Shown here piece by piece: positions 11,585-22,949 of a DNA stretch of 64,000 nucleotides. Numbering within the stretch: position 1 is the first letter of the stretch; every line of letters begins with the position of its first letter. The DNA comes from Antrodiella citrinella (lineage: Eukaryota > Basidiomycota > Agaricomycetes > Polyporales > Steccherinaceae): assembly GCA_004802725.1 (NCBI GenBank), contig SGPM01000005.1, positions 1-64,000 of the forward strand, written 5' to 3'. The translations under genes and the position numbers were made by a program. Under the pieces are notes generated by a model. The model ran no database searches and was not told the DNA's origin. It saw only the letters and a program-made list of their open reading frames with translations.

Positions 11585-13624
11585 ATGGGGGATCCGCGAT
11601 ATCGTCTTCCGCTCCAATCTTCCTACTCCTTTTCCGCCACATCATCCACCGACGCCGTCATTCGCCCCCTCAAACGACGACTGTCGGGCTCAGGTCCCAT
11701 GCTCGATCCCTTCGTGATCCCCCAATCATCAGCGCAATCCCATCCACGCATATTCGACAACGTCACTTCTCTAGAGGCAGAGCGGAGGGCAGCAGCCCAT
11801 GGCTCTATGCACACAATGCGCCATAACCCCCTCGCGGTAGCCCACCATCCCGCACTTGATCCGAGCACTGAAGACCCTGGCGCCATCTTCATTCACCCTC
11901 CCTTCAACAACTTTCCTGACGCCCAGAAGTACAAGGACGGCTTGAATTATAATCTCATGGCTTCGAATCCCGAGTGGTTCCTCGATCCCAAAGACTACAT
12001 CAGCACGGCCAAGAGCGACCCCGATGCCATACGCTACCCTCCTCAGCTTGAACCTCCTAGGGGATGGTGCCCAACCAAGAAAAAAGATATGAAAGAGGGC
12101 TGGCCGGAAGGAGGGGAGCCCCGACTGCGATGCACGTTTTGTAGGCGTACATATGCAGGGGTAAACGCGAAGAGTATGTGGCGGCGCCACGTCTACGAGA
12201 AACACAAGATTGCCATGTCCAATAGACGTGATAATCAAGAACGAAAGGGCCGCAGCTACAACAGTACGCATACATCACCTATAAAGCTGATTTCGTCCTG
12301 ACCACATCTATCAGAGGAAAACAAGGAAGGCAAATCGACGGACAGCAGTGCTCGTCATGCTGCACAGAGCAGCAGCAGCAACGAAGATTTTCGCCAAACC
12401 TCTTTCATTCTGCGACCAGATGTTCCTGCCGTTGCTCCCGAGTCCAGCCACTCTTCTGACCACATGGACGAGGACGAACATGTGCTCACCACCACTCCCA
12501 CCCTTGCAACATTTTCGAGTGAAGAAGCGGATGTATTCCTGGTCGGCACATCCTCTAACACCCCACCTCTGACGCCTGGGACTTCCCCATCGAATCCAAT
12601 GACTTCGCGCCTCAAACGAAGTTATTCCGCTGCAGAGTCACCGTACAATCCTCTTCTCACTCCTTCATTCCGACACTCTCCCGCTCGTCTCCCATCTGAT
12701 CAGCCTTGGCGATTCCCCAGTCCCAGCCACCCGCTGCATTCGGATGCGAGAGAGCTCTCCCTCACTATGCTCATGCGCGCAGAGGCTAGTCCTATCGTGA
12801 GTGGGTTGGACGTAAGTCCGATAATCATCGTACCTGCGAGCGAACGCCGCAAGCGTAGCATCTTCAGTAGTCCCTTCGCGAAGTCTGATATCCAAGACAA
12901 GGAAACATACTCTGATGGCGAGGGTATCGAGAGGATCCCGAAGTTGCCCAAATCGATCAGGAAGTTCAATGCGGATAGTTTCCTGCCCACTCCATTCACG
13001 GATCGCGCCAAGTTCAAGCAGTATCGTGTTCCGGAGTCTCCCTTGGGTCGCAGTTTCGTCGGAAGGGAGAAAAGTCTTGTCTCCGTCGTCAAAGCCAACG
13101 ACCTATGGCGCTCTGGAGGACCGATGTCCCCAGCCAAAACCCCCAGCAAGGATATCGGTCTATTGGATGCCATCGAGCTAGATGACCCAGACACTTTTGT
13201 CGGCATGCTCTACAAGACGTTAGGAGATGCCCCCAAGAATGTAGTCAGCCCTGCATCCTCTAGTTCGGCGCCCACCGACAGTCCGGTCATGCGCTCTAGT
13301 CAGCTCTCTCAGTTCGAGTCATCTTCGTCAACACTCACTGGAGATGGCAGTGTTGGTCTGGGCATCGGGCTCATGGAGGGATTTTCATTGAAGGAATCAG
13401 CTGGTGAAGATGACAACGACAACGACGATCTACTGTTCATTCAGAACTTCAGGAAGCCTGGAGGTTTGCCTCCTCCATCTGATGGGTCTCCATTCGCGCC
13501 GATAGGCAAGAAATCTTACAGACAATTCTTGAATGCTTCTGCTCAAGACCACGATGGCGATTACGACATGCAGGAAACTTCTCAGCCGAAGAAGAGGAGG
13601 CGAACCATTAACGGGAGAGACTAG
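11585..13624 (+). CDS. Unknown protein with one C2H2-like zinc finger
   Basis: Two exons (11585-12263 and 12315-13624) give 662 residues with exact phase. I do not recognise a named family. Around residues 180-210 there is one finger-like motif, C-T-F-C followed by W-R-R-H-V-Y-E-K-H, preceded by a proline- and tryptophan-containing approach. The second half is serine/proline-rich and low in complexity, with acidic patches and a basic C-terminus (K-K-R-R-R) that could be a nuclear localisation signal. Several S-P and T-P sites could be kinase targets. A nuclear DNA- or RNA-binding regulator is the natural guess, but only the finger supports it. It lies between the DUF423 gene and VPS18, both on the same strand. 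Confidence 0.8.
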
Positions 13625-14303
13625 ACATAATCTCCCGACTTCAGCCATTCTCACCTCCGTCGACAGAAGCCTGCTTGACGCGAGCTCCTTTCCTCCGTCG
13701 TATCACCCATACCGCTATCTCCTTGCTATCCCATCGTTTTGCTCTGTGCCTCGCTCGTATTTGTCATATTGTATTCTCCTTCTCCCTACATTGGTCGACA
13801 GTCAGCTCGTTATCATTGACGATGATCTCTATGCGCACCTCTTTCTGTATCTCTATGGCTTCTCAGAAGTGTTATTTGGACCTTCTATATTGTGGAGATC
13901 ACATTCCGTCGTATTTATCTCGTCCGCCATCTCCTTGTTTCTTGAGCTCGAATATGTGTAAAGCTCTCATTCGTCTTGTAACGTGTTTCTCCGGTATTTA
14001 CAGCCCTTTCTACGTAGCCTCCAGAACCGTTGAATTGTAATTGATACACTTTCACTATTATTGACATCTGCATTCACTGAATCACTCGTCCTACAAGCGA
14101 GCGTCTGAAGCGAAGCGGCTTCGGAATTGCAGGTTGCTGCAGCCCTCATACTCATACCAACGGCCACCAAGCACCAGACTCTGTAACGCAATTGGAAGGC
14201 GAGGTACCCCACTTTACGACATTGATTGAGGATTAAGTCACCATTAAGTAACCTGAGCACTGCAACGTACCGACTCTGAAAGCGTCCAGTGACTCCAGTC
14301 AGT
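13625..14303. other. long intergenic region before VPS18
   Basis: These 679 bases hold the 3' UTR of the zinc-finger gene, which is pyrimidine-rich for about 350 bases, and the VPS18 promoter. I see no gene on either strand. Confidence 0.5.
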
Positions 14304-17300
14304 ATGTTTGATGAATGTGAGAGTTCAATTGACCGTTGCATTCACTATATTCCTCATGCCGTACTCTATCAGATGTAGAGCATACTTCTGCACCCAACGC
14401 CATATCCTCCACTGGTCTCTCTTTACCCAATGTCCAATACGAGGGATTCGAGCCCTCCCCGTACCCGGAGGATGATGCAGTGTTTGAAGGTCTGGGAGCA
14501 CAGGTGCGTAGCTATTATATGCTGGTAATATCACCTGATTGTGTTTCCAGGCAGATGCAAGTGCCCCGAGCCTGCCTCTCTTCGCTCTTGAGAAAGTGCA
14601 ATATACGCTTCCAGCACCACTTATAGCGGTCGCGGTCGCGTCGGATACCCTTACGATGGGCTTGGTCAACAACTCGATCGTCATAATTGAATTATCTCGA
14701 GAAGAGCAAGTTATCCAGATACCGATACCTCGAAAGACGACCGAGATGACCATATACAAGCTCTTCCTGGACCCTTCTGGCCGACATCTCATCGTCAGTT
14801 CGACACAAGGCGAGAACTGGTATCTGTACAAGGGATGGAAGAAACCACGTCTGCTCAAATCATTCAAAATGATTATTGAGAGCATAGCGTGGAATAAGGC
14901 TGCTCTGCTAGGCTCTACTCGGTCTACATCCACTCGGGAGATGCTGATAGGAGCGCGGAATGGGACGCTGTACGAGGCTGTTCTGGATGCGGAGGAGGAT
15001 TTCTTCAAGTCTCAAGAAAGGTTCTTCCAACCAATATTCACACTGCCTGAGCGCCCTCCGGTTACTGGTGTCAAATTCGACTTCTTCCTGCCGATGGACC
15101 CGAAACGAGTGCTAGTCATTGTGACCACTCCTTCGCGAATATACCAGTTCGTGGGCAACAGTGAGAAGCGGGCCGACGACGGAACAAAGACCTTCGCACC
15201 TGTATTTGCCTCATACCGGGATACGGCCCCCAGTGCGTCCAGCATTTGCGTTTGCGAAATGATATACTGATAGACCGAAGAAATCTTGGAACTGCCCGGT
15301 AACATTGACCAGTCCGAACTGCATGTCTTCAGTGCCAATGCGGGTCAAGCTCATTCTCTCCCTAAGTCACTGGCGTGGATGACTGGTACGTGACTCTGGT
15401 GGGTGCCGTGGGTACGGTATAAATGATATTACTTGCCAGCTCCGGGAATATTTCACGGCTCCCTCAATTTCGAGTCAACGTCTGACGACTTCATTGATGG
15501 TGCTCAGCTTCTGCCGTATCCCGACTTCCCAGATTCAGACACGGAGTCAGGCCCTCCCGCATCTATGGCCTTGACAGAGTTCCATTTCATGCTTTTGTAC
15601 AAGGACCGGGTGATGGGTATCTCGTGTCTGAACGAGGAACTCGTATATGAGGAAATCCTACCTTTAGTGAGTTTTTACCATGCAGGGCTTGACCGTAAAC
15701 TCAAGGGTTTCTCGTAGAAAGGGAATGAAGCTATTCGTGGGATTACGGTGGATCCAATACGCAAGACATATTGGGTATACACAGACCAGTCGTTGTATGA
15801 ATTGAGTGTTGTCAACGAAGACCGCGACGTGTGGAAAACTCTCCTCGCCAAAGGCAAGTATGATACCGCGTTGCAATACGCCAAAGTCAGTGATATCAAA
15901 TCACCTGCATTCACTCATTTAAATCTGACTTTACTTCATAGACTGCTACTCAAAGGGACACCGTGATAGCAGCACAAGCTCGCGCATACTTCGACGAAGG
16001 ACGGTACTTCCAAGCGGCACAAGCCTATGCTCAATGTTCGGTCACATTCGAGGAGGTCACCCTGAAGTTTCTAGATGCCAGTCAGCGAGATGCGCTGCGG
16101 TCATACCTAATATCTCGTCTAGAAAGGACAAAACGAACCGTATGTTACCGAACTTTGTCAAGAATCAAAGCTATCTGATCACTGGTCTTCCGGGACAGGA
16201 TGTTTCCCAACGAGTGATGTTGGCTACATGGCTCGTAGAATTCTTCCTGAGCAAGTGCAATGAGCTGGATGACCTTGTTGCTTCCGAGTCCGCGTCTCAG
16301 GACGTCGTTAATCTGCATGCAGAACGTGCGATGGTTGAGGAAGATCTAAAACAGTTTCTATCTACCTATAAGGTACTGGTCATATTCCACCTCGTTTACG
16401 CGATTATATCTCATTCATCATCTCGTAGACTGTTTTGGAGCCGAAGACCATCTATGAGCTCATTGAGGGGCATGGCCATACCGACATGTACCTTCATTTT
16501 GCAGGCGTAATTGGAGATCATGAGCGGGTCGCAGAGCACTATGTGATGGAAGAAGAATGGACGAAGGCTATCGACACCCTGAACAGTCAGGTATGGCTTT
16601 ACTGATCATGCTCAAATACCAAGACTCACAACGTTTCAGCGAGACTTGGAATTGTACTACCGATTGGCTTCTGTTCTCATCTACCAAGCTCCCAAAGAGA
16701 TGGTAGATTCGTGGCTACGCCAACCGTCCTTGGATCCACTGCGACTTGTTCCTGCCCTTCTTCGATTACAGCATGCTCCCCGCGATCCTCTTTCTCCGAA
16801 TCAAGCCATTCGATACCTCAACCACATCATCTTCGAACAACGGAATACCTCGCCCATTATCCACAACCTCATCATCACATTCTATACCTCTACCTCACAA
16901 TCTGAAGACGACGGTCCGCTACTTCGTTTCCTCACGTCTGCACCTTCAGACCCACTGACCGACAAGCCATATTATGACTTGGACTATGCGCTACGGCTAT
17001 GCAAGCAGGCAGGTCGAGTACAGCCTTGTGTCCACATATATGCGAAGATGGGGCTCTGGGAGAGTAGTGTTGACCTGGCGTTGAGCAAAGGTGACCTGGA
17101 GCTGGCCAAGATCAATGCTGATATGCCGCCCGAAGAAGATCGTCAGTTACGGAAGCGGTTGTGGCTCAAGATTGCGAGGTATGTGGTACAAGAACAGCAA
17201 GATATCAAGACGTGAGTACTTCTCAGTTCAGCTTGCTTCGCAGTCAGTTGATCATGTTCGACCTATAGAGCGATGCAATTCCTGGAGAACACGGACTTGC

Positions 17301-18143
17301 TCAAAGTCGAGGACATTCTGCCATTCTTCCCCGACTTTGTGGTCATTGATGACTTTAAAGAGGAGATCTGCACAGCGTTGGAAGGTTATTCAGCACATAT
17401 TGATTCCCTCAAGTCTGACATGGACGAGACAACACGGAACGCGGAGGCGATCAAACAGGATATTGCAGCGCTGCAGAAACGCTTCATTACCCTCGACGTT
17501 AAGGAGAAATGCGTGGTCTGCGAGCAAGCTCTGTTGACCCGACAATTCTACGTGTTCCCTTGTCACCACACCTTCCACGCAGATTGCCTCATTGGACTGG
17601 TAAGATGCTTTCAAACACAACACATGACCATTGCTCATCATTTGCGTTCAGACAAAAGAATACCTGCCTGCATCTTCCCTGCGCAAGATCATTGCGTTAC
17701 AAACAGAACTGGTTAAGACCACTCAGCATGCGTCGATTGACCGTCACGCCATTACCAACCCACAAGCGACCCCCCTGCGACAACAGGCAGCGCAGCGCAA
17801 CCTCCTCTCGGCCAACTTTGGTATCCCTACAACTGTGCAGAACGGCGCTCGGGCTGCCAACTCCTTTGGACGCAACATCCTTTCCGCAGGAGATCGTCTT
17901 CGTGATCTCATTGTACCCGACGCTTTAGCAAGTATCGTGACCGCCCCAGTTGGCTGGATCCCAGGTATCGGAGGCCCAGGCCGAAGGGCCGGCGAGAAGG
18001 ATGCAGGCAAACGGGCAGAGAAGCTCAGGCGGGAGCTTGAAGACGTTTTGGCAGGCAGCTGCCCGCTGTGCGAAAGTGTGGTCGCCGGGGTCGATAAACC
18101 CTTCGTGAAGGAAGGAGAGGAAGATACCAGTTGGACGTTGTAG
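14304..18143 (+). CDS. VPS18: Vps18 (Pep3) subunit of HOPS/CORVET tethering complexes
   Basis: About a dozen exons encode a protein of roughly 1,000 residues. It has an N-terminal beta-propeller (Pep3/Vps18/deep orange domain), a long alpha-solenoid with clathrin-heavy-chain-like repeats, a coiled coil (near 17400-17500) and a C-terminal RING-H2 finger: C-V-V-C, then C-H-H-T-F-H-A-D-C, and finally C-P-L-C after a long insert. Vps18 is a core subunit of HOPS and CORVET, which tether endosomes and vacuoles before fusion. I place the start at 14304. The first coding exon is 13 nt, and the 56-nt intron to 14372 joins it in frame to the main reading frame (M-F-D-E-Y-V-E-H). No other ATG upstream joins the frame as well, but the start is less certain than the rest. 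The stop is 102 bases from that of the convergent small gene. Confidence 0.93.
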
Positions 18144-18245
18144 ATGTACGCTATTGAGGACTTTGCTATGATACTCGGGATATGCGTCATATTACTTCTT
18201 TTTCTCTTTCTCTTTCTACACATCAGAGTCTATGGGCGAGTTCAT

Positions 18246-18684
18246 CTAAATCTTTCCTTTGTTGCGCAACTCTTCCTCTTCCTCAGCTTGAATCTGTGCG
18301 TCGATCTTGGCACCTCTGGATGGCTCATTGCCGTGGCTGCGGGCAGGAGCGAGGGGGTCTGTGATAGTGGCCCTGTCGTCGTCGTCGTCGTCGTCGTCGT
18401 TTTTGAACGCAGACGCGAGGCGATTAGCCAGACTACGCTGGTCTCTGAAGATAGCCAAGGTAAGACGATATGTGTACCGCAAACAGGACAAACGCGTACT
18501 TTGAGTCAAGGTCTGAGTGGGAATGAGCGTTGCCCTCCTCGAACCTCTGAGTATCGTTGTTCTGGTCCCGCTTCGAGGTTCTGGAGTAGCTTGGACGTAA
18601 GTCACTGCTCAAGACATGGTAAAATGAAGACTACCGCTGATCTTTAGCCTCATATGTCTGTGCGTTTCCGGTGTTTGAATTCAT
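18246..18684 (-). CDS. Small acidic protein of unknown function
   Basis: Three exons give about 112 residues: the start ATG at 18684, first exon to 18635, then two introns. The protein is hydrophilic throughout and holds a run of eight aspartates encoded by a GAC trinucleotide repeat. Its C-terminus K-I-D-A-Q-I-Q-A-E-E-E-E-E-L-R-N-K-G-K-I looks like the conserved end of small fungal proteins that I cannot name. No signal peptide or membrane segment is present. Acidity and low complexity suggest a disordered, perhaps chaperone- or histone-binding protein; this is a guess. It converges on VPS18 and lies downstream of CGR1 on the same strand. Confidence 0.62.
18375..18400. repeat. (GTC)8 trinucleotide tract
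   Basis: Twenty-six bases of uninterrupted GTC on the plus strand encode eight aspartates on the minus strand in the small acidic protein. Such a pure tract is likely to vary in length between strains. Confidence 0.9.
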
Positions 18685-18932
18685 ACTTCGTTGTGAGTGA
18701 AAGCGGGTGTCGAAAGATTGACGAGACGTTGAGGTGAAAAGCGAGCCAGGTCTGGAATGACATCATGCTTGTCGCGAGCACTGAGACAGCTGTGGCGCAG
18801 ATTCACTTGTGAGCGGCGCCTGAGTATCCTCCGCAACTATTAGAACTCAGCACTCAGATACAGCAATCAAGGGGTAGTGTAGCATACACAATCATCTACT
18901 CTCATCATGCGAACAACATCCTCTCCCGCACA

Positions 18933-19474
18933 CTAATGGGCAATTTTCTTGGTTCGTCCTGCTCTTCGCGCAATTCTCGCAGCCTTCTTGGCCCCCATCT
19001 GAAAAACATGCATTAGTATCGGATTCGATGCTCGCCACAGTCCCTTACGACACACCCTTGCCTTGTCCTCTTCTAACCGCAGTTTCTCCTCTACAATTAT
19101 TTTGCGCTCCGCAGTGATCTCTCTCCGCCTGAATAGCAAAGGGGCAAGAGTGCATTAGAAGAAGACAACATTTTCGATGGCTATATGCACCTTGTGATCT
19201 CCGCTTGCTTTTCTTCCTTCAGCTCTGTCTGCAGGGCCTTGATCGCCTTCTCCTTCTTCGTCTTCTCCATGCGGACACTGAATTTACATTTGACACCCTC
19301 CGGAAGATTCGACCGCCTGGTTGCATAGTATCAGCACAACGAGCAACTCGTAGAGAGAGTCTAGACGTACACTGTGGATGTCTTCTGGTACTTCCATGAC
19401 TTTCCTGAAACTCGACCGCCTGAAGAGCTGGAAATAGGTATAGCAATAGGTGCAGGTGATCCAGCTTCCGACAT
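18933..19474 (-). CDS. CGR1: rRNA-processing protein Cgr1
   Basis: Four exons give a short, highly basic coiled-coil protein. R-V-S-G-K-S-W-K near the start corresponds to the family's V-S-G-K-x-W-K motif. The rest is a continuous charged helix with K-E-E-K-Q-A-E-I and a terminal G-A-K-K-A-A-R-I-A-R-R-A-G-R-T-K-K. Cgr1 acts in nucleolar pre-60S rRNA processing. The last intron is ambiguous. A GT donor (GTAAGG) gives two or three extra residues before M-G-A-K-K; a GC donor (GCAAGG) 13 bases upstream gives E-D-K-M-G-A-K-K. Both keep frame. It is divergent from the GEN1-type nuclease across 208 bases. Confidence 0.85.
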
Positions 19475-19682
19475 AGTTGCTGACTTTAGTTGCTTGCAGA
19501 ATCGAAAAGTCGTCCAGTCTTTTGCCACAAAGCCCGATCCAAATCTTTGCTCAAATTCCCACGATGGTCACGCGCGTGACAGGTCGCGAACCGTGACTTA
19601 ATTTCGGCTGCGAGTTTTCGCGGCCGCGTCGCTGTCTTGCAAACCATCCTTTCGCGACCTTGGGCCTTTTTCACAATCTACC
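19475..19682. promoter_or_regulatory. bidirectional promoter of CGR1 and the GEN1-like gene
   Basis: This 208-base divergent promoter holds the perfect 14-bp palindrome GTCACGCGCGTGAC (19567-19580). It also has three TTTCGCG/TCGCGAA-type motifs: TCGCGAA at 19584-19590, TTTTCGCG at 19615-19622 and TTTCGCG at 19650-19656. These resemble E2F/SBF/MBF sites of G1/S genes, which would suit a DNA-repair nuclease. Function is inferred. Confidence 0.5.
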
Positions 19683-22600
19683 ATGGGTGTCCAAGGTCTT
19701 TGGGAGGTAAGCTCACCGTTTAGTTTATGACAGACGCGCTCTTATACTTCATACAAGGTCATTGGTCCGGCGGGCAAGTCGCGTTCTTTAGCCAACCTTG
19801 CTGTCGTCGAAGGTTTCGAGGGCAACGCGTCCGGAAGACGCGCCTTCAAACTCGGAATCGATGCCAGTTTATGGTACCAGCATGCCTCGGCGTGCAAAGG
19901 TGGTGTCAATCCCGAGATCCGTCTCCTTTACTTCCGGCTTCTGAATCTCATGGAGCTGCCGATCTTGCCACTTTTCATGTTTGACGGACGCGAACGCCCC
20001 CGAGTCAAACGCGGAAGCAAGTTGGGAAAGACTGGTTCTCATTTGTTGAACAAGAAGATGAAGGAGATGCTGAACATCTTTGGCATGGAATGGAGAGAGG
20101 TATGTTCCTCTCGTGATATATGAAGCTCCCGGAGTGAACCTGGAATGCAATCATGTCATATAGGCCAAAGGCGAAGCGGAGGCTGAACTGGCCTTCCTTA
20201 ACAAAGAAGGATTCATTGACGCGGTCTTGACAGACGACGTGGATGTACTTGTGTTTGGTGCAAAGATGATGATCCGCAAGTACGTGCTATCTTGTGCAAC
20301 ATACGCGTAGTGTCTCTAATCCGTTGCAGTACGAGTTTGAAACTCACAGGGAACAAGGCCCATCCAGCACTCAATGCAGACGGCAAAGAGAGCAAGTCTC
20401 ACACCATGATTTTCACCGCCGATGATATACGCAATCACCCCGACATCGGACTTACTAGAAACGGGATGATATTGTTTGCTTTGCTTTGCGGCGGTGATTA
20501 CGACACGGTTAGTCAATATACGAACATTACAGCAGCCAATTTAATGTTGACTGTTATACAGGGAGGAACAAGAGGCTTTGGACGTATGATTGCGCATGGT
20601 CTAGCTCGATGCGGATTCGGTGACCAGCTCATCCAAGCATATGAACACGCGCAGGGAGGAAACATGCAGCAAGTGCTGGCACAGTGGAGAGCCGATGTCA
20701 ACAATGAGATCCAAACCAACGCTAGCGGGTTTCTAGGACGACGCAGCAATGGGTTGACTCTTCCACCTGACTTTCCCAATATCGAGATCCTCAAGAATTA
20801 CCTGCATCCTGCTGTCAGGGAAGGTGGGGGTCAAATGCGAGATCGAGGCAACTTCAGCATCTCTCGTGCCGCTACCTTTTGGGAGAATCATTTCGACGAG
20901 CTAGGCACCAAATTTACAACGTTGAAACGGTTCCGCACTCTCGTATGGGAAGGTGCCATTGTTCAACTCCTGAGGCGCGCCGCGCTTGAAGCTGACGAGA
21001 AGGAGCGGCTCAAACGAGAGAGAAACGGCGAGATAGTCCAAACTATTTGCGGTCCTCTCAGACCCAGATCTCACGAAGGTGTGGGGACTCATCTCAGCCT
21101 CGTCAAGAAATACCTGGACAGTGCACCGCAAAATCCTCTCGATCGCATCGCAGGCGCGTTTGTCAATCAAGGCAATGGTCATCCTGTTGCTGGCCCTTCT
21201 TCTGAACGAGCCTTCGACCTCAATCCTCTCGTGGAAGAGATTGTTGGATATCGCGAGCACGTATCCACCGACCACCTTCCGCAGTATCGCGTAAAGATCA
21301 TGCCGTGCCATCTTGTCAAGCTAGCAACATCTGGTATTAAGGGCAGATTTCCGGATAGCCAGGCGTCACAGACACAGAAGAAGCTGGAGGAGACCCCCAC
21401 CGACCCGATGCGTCTTTGGCTCCCGGCTTCTATGATACGTCAAGTTCATCCATGTTTGGTGGAGGATTACGAGGTTGCTCAAGCAGCGAAGAAGACGGGG
21501 AAGGGGAAGGGGAAGCAAAGGGCCGTCACCGATGATGAGAGCGACGTGGAAATTCCTCCTTCTACTCAAAGACGATCAAGTCAGTCTCAAGCCAAGCCAC
21601 GAGCGAGCCAGGCCCAAGCTCGACAATCACACGTAGAAGCCTCCGATGTGGCTGGCAGCACTGTGCCGCGACCGCGACCAAGACCTGTCCCTCGGAAGAC
21701 GATTGAGATACCAGACAGTGTGGAAGAGATACCGAGCAGCTCTATGTCGCAGCAGATGCCAAGGCTTAAGGCGCGAGAGTTAGCTGAAGCACCTATCGAA
21801 TATACCTTGCCGATGCGTGCTTGCGGATTTATCTTCACATTTCCAGATCCCGACAATCCTGGGGACGTTATCTGGGGCGATGACACCAACCGCCTTGACG
21901 ACGCCATTCCTTCAGTCTCGAATCTGATGCCTATGTACCAGGATCTGCGGAGTCGCCCGGACCTCCCCCCGTCGTCACAGAACGCAGCGGCGAGTAGGTC
22001 GGTCAATGGTGTCGCGTCGAGCTCACGTCTCTCACCCAAGCGCAAGCGTACGACGGCACGCGGTGACAGTTCGGACGATGGCTCACAAAACGAGCGGGAT
22101 CCGACCGATATGGAGCGCATGCTTGATAAGATATTGGGCTTTGGACCCGCGACATCGAAGAAGCGGAAAGGCGCACCTAAGGCAGCGCGAAAGCGCGCCA
22201 GACCTGTGACGGAGGACTTAGGTGTACAGGGCGATCGTGATGCCCCCGCGGCCAAGCGCAGGAAGGCCCCGACCAAGAAGGCTGGCCAAACTGAGGCTGC
22301 ATCCACCAACGCCCCCACTTCCTCTCTGCCGCCCAAGCGCAAAAAGACTGCTGCTGTGGCGTCGAGCAGCCAGGCCAGTGATCACGTTGTGTCCATGTCT
22401 AGAGTTGCCTCTCAGTCGGCGCGAGCCTTCCCAATTCTTCCCGAGCTTGACGACCCATTCGACCGATCTGTCAGTGTTCGCTCTGCATCGCTCACCACAG
22501 CACGACGGGCGGAAGCTATAGACATATCTGATGAAGATGAAGATGTCAACTTCCAAGTTCCCAAGGTCGTCCAAGGTCGGACCGTCGTCACGGTTCCTTG

Positions 22601-22703
22601 TAAAACCAGCGGTGTAGGCCGGTCGTTGTCGTTTGCGTCGAGTTCTCAGCAGAGTCGACTGTCGGTTGGATACGACGAGGATGTGATTGATATTTCTGAC
22701 TAG
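19683..22703 (+). CDS. GEN1/YEN1-like: GEN1/YEN1-type Holliday junction resolvase (XPG/Rad2 family)
   Basis: The N-terminal XPG domain begins M-G-V-Q-G-L-W-E. It carries the metal-binding acids in L-G-I-D-A-S-L-W, M-F-D-G-R-E-R-P, E-A-E-A-E-L-A and T-D-D-V-D-V-L-V-F-G, then G-G-D-Y-D-T before a G-x-G-x-G helix-hairpin region. The middle holds a block with Y-R-V-K-I-M-P-C-H-L-V and L-W-L-P-A-S-M-I-R-Q-V-H-P, which I recognise as the chromodomain-like C-terminal region of fungal GEN1 homologues. The tail is long, basic and low in complexity, with S/T-P and repeated acidic D-I-S-D/D-I-S-D-E-D motifs that look like SUMO-interacting sites. The enzyme should cut four-way junctions and flaps late in recombination. 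Five or so exons; the ATG at 19683 begins the conserved M-G-V. Confidence 0.92.
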
Positions 22704-22949
22704 ATGTCTGTGTACATGGGATCTGTAGTAGATATAGATTTGTCTAATAGTACGATATACCTGTTTGTTTTGTTTGTTTTATTCTGGTCCGGATTTGTGA
22801 GTGTTTGTCGGCCCGCGTGTCGGCCATCGTCGTTTAGTGTGACCGCCAGTGCAACTTTCGTTCGACCCCCTCCTCCTCCCTCCCCTTCTCCTCGCTGTCG
22901 TAGCTGTCGTTCGTCAGTCGTCAGGACTGTTCGTTTCACTGCGCATGTC

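Noticed and set aside
14331..14626. VPS18 starting at a TTG near 14336
   Set aside because: A non-ATG start is not needed, since an ATG exon at 14304 joins in frame through a good intron.
18995..19075. A GC-AG intron in CGR1 as a fifth case
   Set aside because: A normal GT donor (GTAAGG) also keeps the frame, so the GC reading is not required.
21587..22342. Long antisense open frame (251 residues) opposite the GEN1-like gene
   Set aside because: It is a shadow of the codon pattern of the real gene, with no family motif and no splice logic.
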